A stretch of DNA of 34,094 nt, taken from NCBI GenBank assembly GCA_964547645.1, contig CAZJOM010000040.1:1-34094 (forward strand), read 5' to 3'. This DNA comes from SZUA-430 sp964547645. Lineage in GTDB: Bacteria; Pseudomonadota; Alphaproteobacteria; Micropepsales; Micropepsaceae. The notes under the pieces are model-generated. The model searched no databases, was not told where the DNA came from, and saw nothing but the letters and a program-made list of their open reading frames with translations. A program made the position numbers and the translations under genes. Below are positions 1 through 8,015 of this stretch, in pieces (the stretch's first letter is position 1; each line of letters opens with the position of its first letter).

Positions 1-1044
1 CAGGTCGTCGCTGTATTTGTGGAAGGCGATGATGGAGCCGGCGGAGCTGGTGTTGGCGTAGGTGTCGAGGATGACGGGGCTTTCGCCGGGTTTGGGGTCG
101 CGGCCTAAGACCTTGCGGGCGATGAAGTCGTTCATGTTGATGTTGGCTTGGTGCAGCCACATGCGCTTTAGGCTTTCGGGTGCGATCTTTTCGTCGCTGA
201 GGTGGCTCACGATCAGTTCGGCCACCATGGGGACCACTTCCTTGAAGACTTTGCGGCCTTCTTGGACGAAGAGCTTGTCGGGTTTGCCGACGCCGTCGGG
301 TGCGGTGCGGTTCAGGAAACCGAAGTTGTTGCGGATGTTGTTCGAGAACTGCGTCTTCAGCCGCGTCCCCAGAATTTCCCAGGCGTGCTGGCCTTTCGCC
401 TTATCCTTCGGCTCGAGGACGATTGCGGTCGCGACGTCGCCGAAGATGAAGTGGCTGTCGCGGTCGCGGAAGTTCAAATGGCCGGAGCAGATTTCCGGGT
501 TCACCACGAGCGCGGCGCGGGCGTTGCCGGCGCGGATCATGTCCGCGGCGGCCTGCATCCCGAACGTGGCCGAGGAGCAGGCGACGTTCATGTCGAAGCC
601 GAAGCCTTGGGTGCCGAGTGCGTTCTGTACTTCCACCGCGATCGCGGGATAGGCGCGCTGCAGGTTCGAGCAGGCGACGAGGACGCAATCGATGTCGGCG
701 GGTCTTTTGCCGGCGCGGGCGAGGGCCTCTTTCGCAGCTGTGACCGCCATCTCCGCCAGGATCGAGATTTGGTCGTTCGGACGCTCGGCGATGCGGGGGC
801 ACATAATGTCGGGGTCGAGGATGCCGTCCTTGTCGACGACGAAGCGGCTTTTGATGCCGGAGGCCTTGTAGACGAACTCGACGCTCGACTCCTGCAGCGC
901 CGTGGTGCGGCCGGCCGCGATGTCGGCGGCGTGCGTCGCATTGAATTTCTTGACGTAAGCGTTGAAGGAGGCGACCAGCTCTTCGTTGCTGATCGCGTTG
1001 GGCGGCGTGTAGAGGCCGGTGCCGCTGATCGCGATTGCCGTCAC
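1..1044 (-). CDS. beta-ketoacyl-ACP synthase III (FabH-like), C-terminus off window
   Basis: Thiolase-fold condensing enzyme that joins an acyl-CoA or acyl starter to malonyl-ACP in the cytoplasm. The 348 codons seen contain the triad expected of the KAS III family: Cys156 in NVACSSATF, His298 in WLHQAN and Asn331 in YANTSSAGS. The N-terminus (ISGTGLYTPP) and the motif PEICSGHLNFRDRDSHFIFG match the long KAS III type of about 370 residues, so only some 20-25 residues should be missing beyond position 1. The start is taken as GTG at 1044, with a GAGG about 11 bases upstream. A TTG at 1065 is in frame but less likely. The gene diverges from queC across about 100 bp. Whether it serves housekeeping fatty acid synthesis or a specialised lipid cannot be told from the sequence. 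Confidence 0.9.
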   Translation of the reverse strand, partial: MTAIAISGTGLYTPPNAISNEELVASFNAYVKKFNATHAADIAAGRTTALQESSVEFVYKASGIKSRFVVDKDGILDPDIMCPRIAERPNDQISILAEMAVTAAKEALARAGKRPADIDCVLVACSNLQRAYPAIAVEVQNALGTQGFGFDMNVACSSATFGMQAAADMIRAGNARAALVVNPEICSGHLNFRDRDSHFIFGDVATAIVLEPKDKAKGQHAWEILGTRLKTQFSNNIRNNFGFLNRTAPDGVGKPDKLFVQEGRKVFKEVVPMVAELIVSHLSDEKIAPESLKRMWLHQANINMNDFIARKVLGRDPKPGESPVILDTYANTSSAGSIIAFHKYSDDL

Positions 1045-1147
1045 GGTTCGGTTAACCCTCGTCAATGGTGTTTGAGGCTCTTTATCCCATTGCGCGCGGC
1101 CGTGCATCCCCCCAATGTGCGCCGCATTGTGCAGTGCAGTGGACGGT

Positions 1148-1627
1148 ATGGGCGAGCGAAACAAAGCGCTGGTTTTGTTTTCGGGCGGGCAAGATTCGGC
1201 AACGTGTCTTGCCTGGGCGCTCGCGCGTTTTGACGCCGTCGAGACGGTCGGGTTTTCGTACGGGCAGCGCCATTCGGTGGAGCTTGAGGTGCGCGAGCGG
1301 TTTGCGGCCGGCTTGCGGGCGCGGTTTCCGGCGTGGAGTGCGCGGCTTGGGGCCGATCATGTGCTCGATCTTTCGGTGATCAAGTCGCTGGGCGAGACGG
1401 CGCTGACGGGGGCGGGCGAGATCGCGATGGGCAAGAATGGGCTGCCCACGACGTTCGTTCCGGGACGGAACATTTTCTTCTTCACGGCGGCGGCNNNNNN
1501 NNNNNNNNNNNNNNNNNNNNNNNNNNNNNNNNNNNNNNNNNNNNNNNNNNNNNNNNNNNNNNNNNNNNNNNNNNNNNNNNNNNNNNNNNNNNNNGGTTGG
1601 GAGCGCTATCAGGCGGCGCGCGCATGA
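1148..1627 (+). CDS. queC: 7-cyano-7-deazaguanine synthase QueC, interrupted by assembly gap
   Basis: QueC makes preQ0 from 7-carboxy-7-deazaguanine, ammonia and ATP. The N-terminal part shows the PP-loop ATP pyrophosphatase motif (FSGGQDSATCL, residues 11-21) and the family segments GFSYGQRH and LPTTFVPGRN. After about 115 residues the sequence runs into 100 N (1495-1594). It resumes in frame with a short tail, WERYQAARA, whose stop overlaps the queE start in ATGA. QueC proteins are about 230 residues and carry a zinc-binding four-Cys cluster near the C-terminus. That cluster and about 100 residues are absent here, so the gap must be longer than drawn. The start ATG at 1148 is preferred over the in-frame ATG at 1115, because PP-loop proteins begin only a few residues before the motif. 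Confidence 0.93.
   Translation: MGERNKALVLFSGGQDSATCLAWALARFDAVETVGFSYGQRHSVELEVRERFAAGLRARFPAWSARLGADHVLDLSVIKSLGETALTGAGEIAMGKNGLPTTFVPGRNIFFFTAAXXXXXXXXXXXXXXXXXXXXXXXXXXXXXXXXXXGWERYQAARA
1495..1594. other. assembly gap (100 N) inside queC
   Basis: Exactly 100 N, the conventional placeholder for a gap of unknown size. The flanks share no repeated sequence, so this looks like genuinely missing DNA. The missing QueC residues suggest roughly 300 bp rather than 100. Confidence 0.95.
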
Positions 1628-2262
1628 CCTATGCGGTGAAGGAGATGTTCTACACGCTGCAGGGCGAGGGCATGCGCGCCGGTCGTGCAGCCGTGTTCTG
1701 CCGCTTTGCCGGATGTAATTTGTGGAGCGGGCGCGAGCAGGATCGCGCGGAGGCCGTGTGCAAGTTCTGCGACACGGAATTCGTCGGCACGGACGGTGCG
1801 GGCGGCGGCAAGTTCGAACGGGCGGATGACTTGGCGGGCACGATCGCTGCGAAGTGGCCGCGCGACAGCGGTGGCGCTAAACGCTACGTCGTTTTCACCG
1901 GCGGCGAGCCGTTGTTGCAGCTCGACGAGGCGTTGATCATTGCGGTGCATGCGCAAGGTTTTGAGATCGCGGTCGAGAGCAACGGGACGATTGCGGCGCC
2001 GGCCGGTGTCGATTGGATTTGCGTGAGCCCGAAGGCGGGGGCGCCTTTGGTGCAGAAGCGCGGAAATGAGTTGAAGTTGGTTTATCCGCAATCTGGCGCT
2101 GAGCCTGCGCGGTTTGAGGACCTTGCGTTCGACCATTTCCTCCTGCAACCGATGTGGGGCGACAGCACAGCAGACAACATGCGCGAGGCTGCCCGCTATT
2201 GCATGGAGCATCCGCGCTGGCGCCTCAGCGTGCAGACGCATAAGTGGATTGGGATACCGTGA
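1624..2262 (+). CDS. queE: 7-carboxy-7-deazaguanine synthase QueE (radical SAM)
   Basis: QueE converts 6-carboxytetrahydropterin, the QueD product, to 7-carboxy-7-deazaguanine using S-adenosylmethionine and a [4Fe-4S] cluster. The 212-residue protein has the QueE-type expanded cluster motif Cys31-x14-Cys46-x2-Cys49, a substrate-binding start (MFYTLQGEG) and the radical-SAM GGEP motif (FTGGEPLLQL). This spacing separates QueE from ordinary CxxxCxxC radical SAM proteins. The start ATG overlaps the queC stop (ATGA), and the stop overlaps the GTG start of queD (GTGA), so the genes are probably translationally coupled. Confidence 0.96.
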   Translation: MTYAVKEMFYTLQGEGMRAGRAAVFCRFAGCNLWSGREQDRAEAVCKFCDTEFVGTDGAGGGKFERADDLAGTIAAKWPRDSGGAKRYVVFTGGEPLLQLDEALIIAVHAQGFEIAVESNGTIAAPAGVDWICVSPKAGAPLVQKRGNELKLVYPQSGAEPARFEDLAFDHFLLQPMWGDSTADNMREAARYCMEHPRWRLSVQTHKWIGIP

Positions 2263-2624
2263 CGCTATCGATCACTAAAGAGTTTCGTTTTGACGCCGCG
2301 CACTTTTTGCCGACGGCGCCACAGGGGCATCCGAATTCGCGGATGCATGGGCATTCGTTCACGGCGGCAGTGACGTTGGAGGGAAAGCCCGATCCGACGA
2401 AGGGTTGGATCCGCGATTTCGGCGATGTCGATGCGGCGGTTTCCGATTTGCGAGCGCGGCTCGATCATCATCTGCTGAACGAGATCAAGGGGTTGGAGCT
2501 GCCGACGTTGGAACGGTTGGCGCGGTTCATCTTCGACGAGCTCAAAGGTGCGTTGCCGGAGATCGCGTCGGTCACGGTCAGCCGCCATTCGCTCGGCGAG
2601 TCCGCAACCTATCGGAGGGCGTGA
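2259..2624 (+). CDS. queD: 6-carboxytetrahydropterin synthase-like QueD (catalytic Cys not seen)
   Basis: COG0720 (PTPS/QueD) family. QueD turns dihydroneopterin triphosphate into 6-carboxytetrahydropterin, the QueE substrate. Zinc ligands are present: His15 in DAAHF and His30/His32 in MHGHSF. The LDHH..LN segment is also present. GTG at 2259 gives 121 residues, the same as E. coli QueD, and overlaps the queE stop by four bases. An in-frame GTG at 2244 would add five residues. In E. coli QueD the Cys of the CxxxHGH motif is catalytic. Here the segment reads HPNSRMHGH, with Asn26 at the Cys position, and the usual C-terminal KET-type segment reads SRHSLGE. The operon context still argues for a queuosine role. 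A divergent paralogue function is possible. Confidence 0.88.
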   Translation: MTLSITKEFRFDAAHFLPTAPQGHPNSRMHGHSFTAAVTLEGKPDPTKGWIRDFGDVDAAVSDLRARLDHHLLNEIKGLELPTLERLARFIFDELKGALPEIASVTVSRHSLGESATYRRA

Positions 2625-3079
2625 TGGCGAAGGATAAACTCACGCAGTTGGGGCAAGCATCGAAGTTGCCGGCGTCACCGGACGAGGCGGTGCTGGAGCG
2701 GGTCGGCAATCCGCATGGCGACAGCGACTATCTCGTGCGCTTCACGGCGCCCGAGTTTACGACGCTGTGTCCGGTGACTGGGCAGCCGGACTTCGCGCAT
2801 CTCGTCATCGACTATGCGCCGGGGAAGTGGCTCGTCGAGTCAAAATCGTTGAAGCTGTTCCTCGGGAGCTTTCGCAATCATGCGGGTTTTCACGAAGGCT
2901 GTACGCTCACCGTCGGCAAGCGCGTCGTCGATGCGATTGCGCCGAAGTGGCTACGCATCGGCGGCTATTGGTATCCGCGTGGCGGCATGCCGATCGACGT
3001 GTTCTGGCAAACGGGGAAGTTGCCCAGCGGCTTGTGGGTGCCGGAGCAGGGCGTGGCGCCCTATCGCGGGAGAGGATGA
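2624..3079 (+). CDS. queF: NADPH-dependent 7-cyano-7-deazaguanine reductase QueF
   Basis: QueF reduces the nitrile of preQ0 to the aminomethyl of preQ1 with NADPH, the only known nitrile reduction of this kind. At 151 residues it is the short unimodular form. It shows the nucleophile Cys49 in FTTLCPVTGQPDFA with Asp56, and the QueF signature beginning ESKSLKLF (residues 72-79) followed by NHAGFHEG. Its ATG overlaps the queD stop by one base (TGATG), and its own stop overlaps the next start the same way. With queC, queE and queD this completes the route from dihydroneopterin triphosphate to preQ1. A GTP cyclohydrolase and tgt/queA are not in the window. Confidence 0.96.
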   Translation: MAKDKLTQLGQASKLPASPDEAVLERVGNPHGDSDYLVRFTAPEFTTLCPVTGQPDFAHLVIDYAPGKWLVESKSLKLFLGSFRNHAGFHEGCTLTVGKRVVDAIAPKWLRIGGYWYPRGGMPIDVFWQTGKLPSGLWVPEQGVAPYRGRG

Positions 3080-3690
3080 TGGCGAGCCTTGAATTCTGGT
3101 TCGAATTTGCGAGCACCTATTCCTATCCGGCCGCGCATGCGGTTGAAGGGGCGGCGAAGGCGCGCGGGGTTGAGGTGAAGTGGCGGTCGTTTTTGCTTGG
3201 GCCGATCTTTGCGGCCCAAGGGTGGAACGACTCGCCGTTCAACATCTATCCGGCTAAGGGCGTTTACATGTGGCGCGATCTTGCGCGCATTTGTGCGGCG
3301 CAGGGTTTGCCGTTGAAGAAGCCGTCGCAGTTTCCGCGCGGGAGTCTGTTTGCGGCGCGCATCGCGTGCCGGTTTGCGGATGAGCCTTGGGTGGGGGAGT
3401 TCGTGCGACGCGTCTACAGCGCGAACTTTGCGGACGACCTCGATATCGCGTCGCCGTTCGTGATCGGCAAGGTGCTCTCCGACATGGGGCAAGTGCCGTC
3501 GCCGATCATGCAGGCGGCGCAAGCACAGGAAACGAAAGACGCATTTCGAGTGCAGGCGGAGCGGGCGGTCGCGTTGGGCATCATCGGCGCACCATCGTTC
3601 GTGGTCGACGGCGAGGTATTTTGGGGCGGGGATCGGTTGGAGCAGGCGTTGGATTGGGCGGTGGGTAAGCGGGATGTCGTAGAACTCTAA
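3079..3690 (+). CDS. 2-hydroxychromene-2-carboxylate isomerase / kappa-class GST family
   Basis: DsbA-fold protein of the HCCA isomerase family, a glutathione-dependent group named for naphthalene catabolism but widespread outside it. The 203 residues start with the typical strand LEFWFEFASTYSYPAA, where family members carry a catalytic Ser. They end with GIIGAPSFVVDGEVFWGGDRL, the cis-Pro and substrate-site segment. The gene overlaps queF by one base and looks like the last gene of the que operon, but no role in queuosine synthesis is known. Its stop codon overlaps that of the convergent tag gene (CTAA). The true substrate is unknown. Confidence 0.85.
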   Translation: MASLEFWFEFASTYSYPAAHAVEGAAKARGVEVKWRSFLLGPIFAAQGWNDSPFNIYPAKGVYMWRDLARICAAQGLPLKKPSQFPRGSLFAARIACRFADEPWVGEFVRRVYSANFADDLDIASPFVIGKVLSDMGQVPSPIMQAAQAQETKDAFRVQAERAVALGIIGAPSFVVDGEVFWGGDRLEQALDWAVGKRDVVEL

Positions 3691-4271
3691 CGCTTCGCCA
3701 GCTTCGCGCATTCCTTGTGGCGGAAGCAGGTGGTTACGTGGTCGTTGACCATGCCTACCGCTTGGGCGAAGGCGTAGACGATCGTCGGGCCGCAGAAGGT
3801 GAAGCCTCGTTTCTTCAGTTCTTTCGATAGGGCTTGGCTCATCGGGGTTTCGGCGGGGACTTGTTTGATGCCGTCCCATTTGTTTTGCAGCGGTTTGCCG
3901 TCGACGAAATTCCAGAGGAAGCCGGAGAAGCCGTCGGGTTCCTTCTCCATGATGTCGAGATAGGCGCGGGCGCTTTTGATCGCGCCTTCGATCTTGCCGC
4001 GATGGCGGATGATGCCTTCATTCTGGAGGAGCTTCGCGATTTTGGGTTCGGTGTAGCGGGCGATCTTTGCGGGCTCGAAGGCGTCGAACGCTTTGCGGAA
4101 ATTCTCGCGTTTGCGCAGGATCGTGATCCACGAGAGTCCTGCTTGGAAGCCGTCGAGCACGAGCTTCTCGTAAAGCGCACGGTCGTCGTACTCCGGTACG
4201 CCCCATTCGTCGTCGTGATAGGCGATGTAGAACGGGTCTTGGCCGGGCCAGGCGCAGCGGGTCTTGGGCAC
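3687..4271 (-). CDS. tag: DNA-3-methyladenine glycosylase I
   Basis: Tag excises 3-methyladenine from alkylated DNA as a monofunctional base-excision glycosylase. The 194 residues keep the zinc site of E. coli Tag with the same spacing: Cys6, His19, His178 and Cys182 (E. coli Cys4, His17, His175, Cys179). The family start (RCAWPGQDPFYIAYHDDEWG) and the substrate pocket segment GLSWITILRKRE are clear. It lies 16 bp downstream of ygfZ on the same strand and is probably co-transcribed with it. It converges on the isomerase gene, with overlapping stops. Confidence 0.96.
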   Translation of the reverse strand: MPKTRCAWPGQDPFYIAYHDDEWGVPEYDDRALYEKLVLDGFQAGLSWITILRKRENFRKAFDAFEPAKIARYTEPKIAKLLQNEGIIRHRGKIEGAIKSARAYLDIMEKEPDGFSGFLWNFVDGKPLQNKWDGIKQVPAETPMSQALSKELKKRGFTFCGPTIVYAFAQAVGMVNDHVTTCFRHKECAKLAKR

Positions 4272-4287
4272 GACGGTTCCTTGGGTA

Positions 4288-5088
4288 TTAGGGGATGGTG
4301 ATTAGGGGATAGGTTGGGCGGCTGATACGGACGGTGAGGCCGTCTGCATCTGCTTCGGCTGCGTTGGCCAGACGATCGAGGCGAACGATTGCGAGGCCTT
4401 GGCCGCCGATGCTGCCCAGCAGTTCGCCGAGTTCGGTGTCGCCGAGCTTGAGTGGCGTGCCCGGCGGCGGGAGCGGTGATGCCGCTTCAACGCGCAAGAT
4501 GCGGCGGCGGGCGGTGGCGCGGTGCTTCATGCGGGCCGTGAGTTCTTGGCCGACGTAGCAGCCCTTGTCGAAATCGACGCCGTGCAGTTCTTCGAAATTG
4601 CAATCGAGCGGAAACAACGTTTCCGGCGGGATGTCGCTTGAGTCCGGCACGCCGAGCGCGATGCGATGGGCGTGGTAGGCGGTCTCGCTGTCGGTTGTTG
4701 CCGTTGTTGCTTTAGAGGCGCGGAAGCCCAAAGCGGCGAGGCGCGGGTCGGCGAAGGCGCCTTCGATGGGTGTCGGCGAGGCGATGACGCGGAGGTCTGG
4801 GCGCTCCGTGATCGTTACCTTGGCGCGCAGTTTGTACTTTTTGAGGCGTGCGGCGAGGTCGGCGGCGTGTGCCTTTGCGCAGTCGAGGCGGAAGCCGCCG
4901 TCGGTGGGTGCAATCAGAAAGTCGTAGACGATTTTCCCTTGCGGCGTCAGGAGCGCGGCGTAGATGGCCTTATCGCCCGACGCCTGCGTGACGTCGTTCG
5001 TGATCAGCCCCTGGAGAAATGTCACTGCGTCGAGGCCGATGACCTCAACGACGGTGCGGTCTTTCAGGTGGGTCGGGGCGAAACTCAT
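4288..5088 (-). CDS. ygfZ: folate-binding protein YgfZ/CAF17 family
   Basis: A GcvT-like tetrahydrofolate-binding protein that supports maturation or repair of iron-sulfur enzymes. The 266 residues carry the family signature KGCYVGQE at 175-182 with the conserved Cys177, and an N-terminal GcvT-like segment (FLQGLITNDVT). The start is set at the ATG of MSFAPTHLKD. An in-frame ATG at 5124 would add 12 residues, but homologues begin close to the chosen Met. The gene diverges from pyrC over about 85 bp. Confidence 0.92.
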   Translation of the reverse strand: MSFAPTHLKDRTVVEVIGLDAVTFLQGLITNDVTQASGDKAIYAALLTPQGKIVYDFLIAPTDGGFRLDCAKAHAADLAARLKKYKLRAKVTITERPDLRVIASPTPIEGAFADPRLAALGFRASKATTATTDSETAYHAHRIALGVPDSSDIPPETLFPLDCNFEELHGVDFDKGCYVGQELTARMKHRATARRRILRVEAASPLPPPGTPLKLGDTELGELLGSIGGQGLAIVRLDRLANAAEADADGLTVRISRPTYPLITIP

Positions 5089-5172
5089 AGCGATGAAGTA
5101 GGGTTTTGCCGGGCGCTTTGGCAAGGGCGAGGTGCTTGCGAAATCGGCGTCCGGTCTGTAGCGCTTAGCCCC

Positions 5173-6501
5173 ATGAGCGAGACATTCGATCTACTTCTGA
5201 AGAACGGTACGGTGGTGACGCCGTGGGGCACTTTCGGCGCCGATGTGGGCGTGCGTGCGGGCAAGATTGCCGCGCTTGGCGCGCTGGGTTCGGCCAAGGC
5301 CGCAGCGGTGCGCGATGTGCGCGGGCTGCATGTGCTGCCGGGGGCGATCGACAGTCAGGTGCATTTCCGCGAACCCGGGCCGACGCACAAGGAAGATCTT
5401 GAGACGGGAAGCCGTGCGGCGATCCTGGGCGGTGTCACCTCGGTGTTCGAGATGCCGAATACAGCCCCGCCGACGACGAGCGCCGATGCGCTGAACGATA
5501 AGCTTGCGCGGGCGCGGGGCCGGATGTGGTGCGATCATGCGTTCTATGTCGGCGCGACGCCGGAGAATGCGGAGGCGCTGGCCGAGCTTGAGCGTATGCC
5601 GGGAGCAGCCGGCGTGAAGATGTTCATGGGCTCGTCGACGGGCACGTTGCTGGTGGCAGACGACGAGCACGTTGCGCGGGTGCTGAAGAGCGGGCGCCGG
5701 CGGGTATCGGTGCACGCGGAGGACGAAGATCGCTTAAACGCACGCAAGGGCGAGCGCATCGCCGGCGATCCGCGCTCGCATCCGGTGTGGCGCGATGCGG
5801 AAGCGGCGTTACGTGCGACGCAGCGGCTCGTCGTGCTGGCGCGCAAGGCAGGGCGGCGGGTGCATGTGCTGCATGTGTCGACGGGCGATGAGATCGCGTT
5901 CATCCGCGCGCACAAGGATATTGCGACGGTCGAGACGACGCCGAACCATCTGACGCTAATCGCGCCGGACTGCTACGAGCGGCTGGGCACTTACGCGCAG
6001 ATGAACCCACCGGTGCGGGACAAGTCGCATTGGGATGCGATTTGGAACGGCGTGCGCGAGGGCGTCGTCGATGTGCTGGGCTCGGATCACGCGCCGCACA
6101 CGCGGGAAGAAAAGGACAAGGGCTATCCGGATACGCCGTCGGGTATGACGGGGGTGCAGACTCTGGTGCCGATCATGCTCGATCACGTAAACGCGGGGCG
6201 GCTGACGCTGGAGCGCTTCGTCGATCTCGTCGCGCATGGGCCGCAGCGGATTTTCGGGCTGCAGACGAAGGGGCGCATCGCGGTCGGGTTCGATGCGGAC
6301 TTTACGATCGTCGATTTGAAGGCGAAGCGGACGATCGAGAACAAGTGGATCGCCAGCCGCTGTGGTTGGACGCCGTTCGACGGCGTGACGGTCACCGGCT
6401 GGCCGGTCGGTGCGATCCTGCGCGGCGAAGCGGCGATGTGGGAGGGTGAGTTGCAGGGTGCGGCGCGCGGAGTGCCGCTCAAATTCCTGGAGACGTTTTA
6501 G
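5173..6501 (+). CDS. pyrC: dihydroorotase, class I-like, with QxH in place of HxH
   Basis: Amidohydrolase-fold enzyme expected to interconvert carbamoyl aspartate and dihydroorotate in pyrimidine synthesis. The 442 residues contain the metal-site features of the family: Lys149 (GVKMFMGS) for carbamylation, His181 (HAEDE), His231/234 (HVLHVS) and Asp305 (LGSDHAPHT). The first metal motif, normally DxHxHxR, reads Asp60-Ser-Gln62-Val-His64-Phe-Arg, so the first His is Gln. Similar QxH sequences occur in some bacterial proteins annotated as dihydroorotase. The start ATG at 5173 fits the family (FDLLLKNGTVVTPWG). A long in-frame upstream extension is only open reading antisense to ygfZ. Hydantoinase-like activity is the main alternative. 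Confidence 0.87.
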   Translation: MSETFDLLLKNGTVVTPWGTFGADVGVRAGKIAALGALGSAKAAAVRDVRGLHVLPGAIDSQVHFREPGPTHKEDLETGSRAAILGGVTSVFEMPNTAPPTTSADALNDKLARARGRMWCDHAFYVGATPENAEALAELERMPGAAGVKMFMGSSTGTLLVADDEHVARVLKSGRRRVSVHAEDEDRLNARKGERIAGDPRSHPVWRDAEAALRATQRLVVLARKAGRRVHVLHVSTGDEIAFIRAHKDIATVETTPNHLTLIAPDCYERLGTYAQMNPPVRDKSHWDAIWNGVREGVVDVLGSDHAPHTREEKDKGYPDTPSGMTGVQTLVPIMLDHVNAGRLTLERFVDLVAHGPQRIFGLQTKGRIAVGFDADFTIVDLKAKRTIENKWIASRCGWTPFDGVTVTGWPVGAILRGEAAMWEGELQGAARGVPLKFLETF

Positions 6502-6506
6502 CCTGC

Positions 6507-6770
6507 CTAGTGGATGCTGATCTCGTGTGCCACGTGGTGGATGTCGAGCGGGCAGAGGATTCCGCACGACGCCACGCGGACCGAGTGCAGGCGGCCGTCG
6601 AGGTTGCCTTCCCAGAATTTCAGGAACTTGTTCAGCACCGGGAACTTCGGTGCCAGGTCGAGTTCCTGCCAGAGAAAGGTCTGCAGCAACTTCGGGTGGT
6701 CGGGCATGTGGTAGAGGATTTCCGCCGTCGTCAGGCGGTAGCCTTTCAACATAAGATTCAACTGAGCCAA
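6507..6770 (-). CDS. Usg-like family protein
   Basis: Small 87-residue protein of the alphaproteobacterial Usg family, named from a gene upstream of trp genes in Caulobacter. The biochemical role is unknown. It is recognised from the contiguous family pattern GYRLTTAEILYHMPDHP, then LLQTFLWQELDLAPKFPVL and LDGRLHSVRVA. The start is taken as TTG at 6770, because GGGAG lies about six bases upstream. The next in-frame ATG (6752) is about 24 bases from that site. It converges on pyrC with five bases between stops. Confidence 0.87.
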   Translation of the reverse strand: MAQLNLMLKGYRLTTAEILYHMPDHPKLLQTFLWQELDLAPKFPVLNKFLKFWEGNLDGRLHSVRVASCGILCPLDIHHVAHEISIH

Positions 6771-6941
6771 CTTTCACTCCCGCAACTTGAATGAACGCCA
6801 ACTGCGGCCACGGTTTCATCCGCGACTGAGAGAAGTTTGCGGCTGAATCCGTAAAGCAATGGTAGGCACGCGTTTCGAATCTTGTCGAGCGTGCGAGAAC
6901 GGGACGCTTGACGTTGGCGGCGAATTGCGGTGCCGTCGCAA

Positions 6942-6954
6942 CAGTTTAGAACTG
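6942..6954. promoter_or_regulatory. perfect short palindrome upstream of acuI-like gene
   Basis: CAGTT-TAG-AACTG, a 5-bp inverted repeat with a 3-bp spacer, lies 44 bp before the reductase start in the 227-bp gap shared with the divergent usg gene. It could be an operator. No regulator gene is adjacent, and a repeat this short can arise by chance. Confidence 0.25.
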
Positions 6955-6997
6955 CTAGCGCTTCGCTCCCGCGAGTGCCAACGCCGAGGTCGATAAA

Positions 6998-7990
6998 ATG
7001 TCAGAGAAAATACGCTGCATCTTGGTAACCAAGTCCGACGCCGGACAGAAGGCGTCGATCACCGAGGTGGGCGATCAGGACTTGAATCAAGGGGACGTTA
7101 CCGTCGCGATTAGCCATTCGACGTTGAACTACAAGGATGGGCTTGCGATCACGGGGGCGGCGCCGGTGGTGCGGAAGTTTCCGCTCATTGCGGGTATCGA
7201 CTTTGCCGGTCACGTATCGACGTCTGCGGATGCGCGCTTCAAGCCCGGCGATGCGGTGGTGATGAACGGTTGGGGCATGGGCGAGACCCTGCATGGCGGC
7301 TACGCCACGAAGCAGCGCGTGAAGGGCGATTGGCTGGTGCACTGTCCCCGTGCGTTTTCGACGTCCGATGCAATGGCGATCGGCACCGCGGGCTACACGT
7401 CCATGTTGGCCGTTATGGCGCTTGAGGACATGGGGGTTACGCCGGCCAAGGGACCGGTGTTGGTGACGGGCGCGGCCGGTGGGGTCGGGAGTATCGCGAT
7501 TGCGTTGCTTTCACGGCTTGGCTTCAAGGTGATTGCGGCGACTGGCCGGGCACAAGAGGAAGGTTATTTGCGGTCGTTGGGCGCTGCCGAAATCATGGAT
7601 CGAGCCGAGCTTGGCGGCGATGTGCGGCCGCTGGCGAAGGAGCGATGGGCGGGCGCGATCGATTCCGTCGGTTCGAAGACCTTGGCCAATGTTTTGGCCG
7701 GCACGAGCTATGGCGGCGCGGTTGCGGCCTGCGGTTTGGCGCAAGGGATGGACCTGCCGGGATCGGTCGCGCCGTTCATTCTTCGCGGGGTGACGCTGGC
7801 CGGGATTGACTCGGTCATGTGCCCCGGACCGCGCCGCGCGAAGGCTTGGGAACGGCTCGGACGAGATTTGGACGTTTCGAAGCTGCACGCGGCCGCAACA
7901 TCTGCCAGGCTTGCCGATGTCCTGACGCTTGCGCCAGAGATACTCAAGGGTCAGGTTCGGGGCCGCGTTGTCGTGGACGTGCAGCGTTAA
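6998..7990 (+). CDS. acuI: acrylyl-CoA reductase-like oxidoreductase (AcuI/YhdH family)
   Basis: Medium-chain dehydrogenase/reductase of the zinc-free YhdH/AcuI group, which reduces acrylyl-CoA to propionyl-CoA with NADPH. The 330 residues show the N-terminal catalytic-domain signature STLNYKDGLAITG, HGGYATKQRV, and the Rossmann dinucleotide motif VTGAAGGVGS at 156-165. The C-terminal end (EILKGQVRGRVVVDV) is the usual family ending. The gene has its own 227-bp upstream region. The downstream LysE-type gene follows after a gap holding two hairpins. The symbol is given by family; the substrate was not shown. Confidence 0.85.
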   Translation: MSEKIRCILVTKSDAGQKASITEVGDQDLNQGDVTVAISHSTLNYKDGLAITGAAPVVRKFPLIAGIDFAGHVSTSADARFKPGDAVVMNGWGMGETLHGGYATKQRVKGDWLVHCPRAFSTSDAMAIGTAGYTSMLAVMALEDMGVTPAKGPVLVTGAAGGVGSIAIALLSRLGFKVIAATGRAQEEGYLRSLGAAEIMDRAELGGDVRPLAKERWAGAIDSVGSKTLANVLAGTSYGGAVAACGLAQGMDLPGSVAPFILRGVTLAGIDSVMCPGPRRAKAWERLGRDLDVSKLHAAATSARLADVLTLAPEILKGQVRGRVVVDVQR

Positions 7991-8015
7991 GAATTCCTAA
8001 GAGAAGTGTTAACCA

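Noticed and set aside
1045..1147. Possible preQ1 riboswitch before queC
   Set aside because: The 100-bp gap shows no preQ1-type pseudoknot or A-rich tail that I can identify.
4666..5172. N-terminal extension of dihydroorotase by 169 codons
   Set aside because: The extension is antisense to ygfZ and rich in Gly/Cys/Val shadows; the protein fold begins at 5173.
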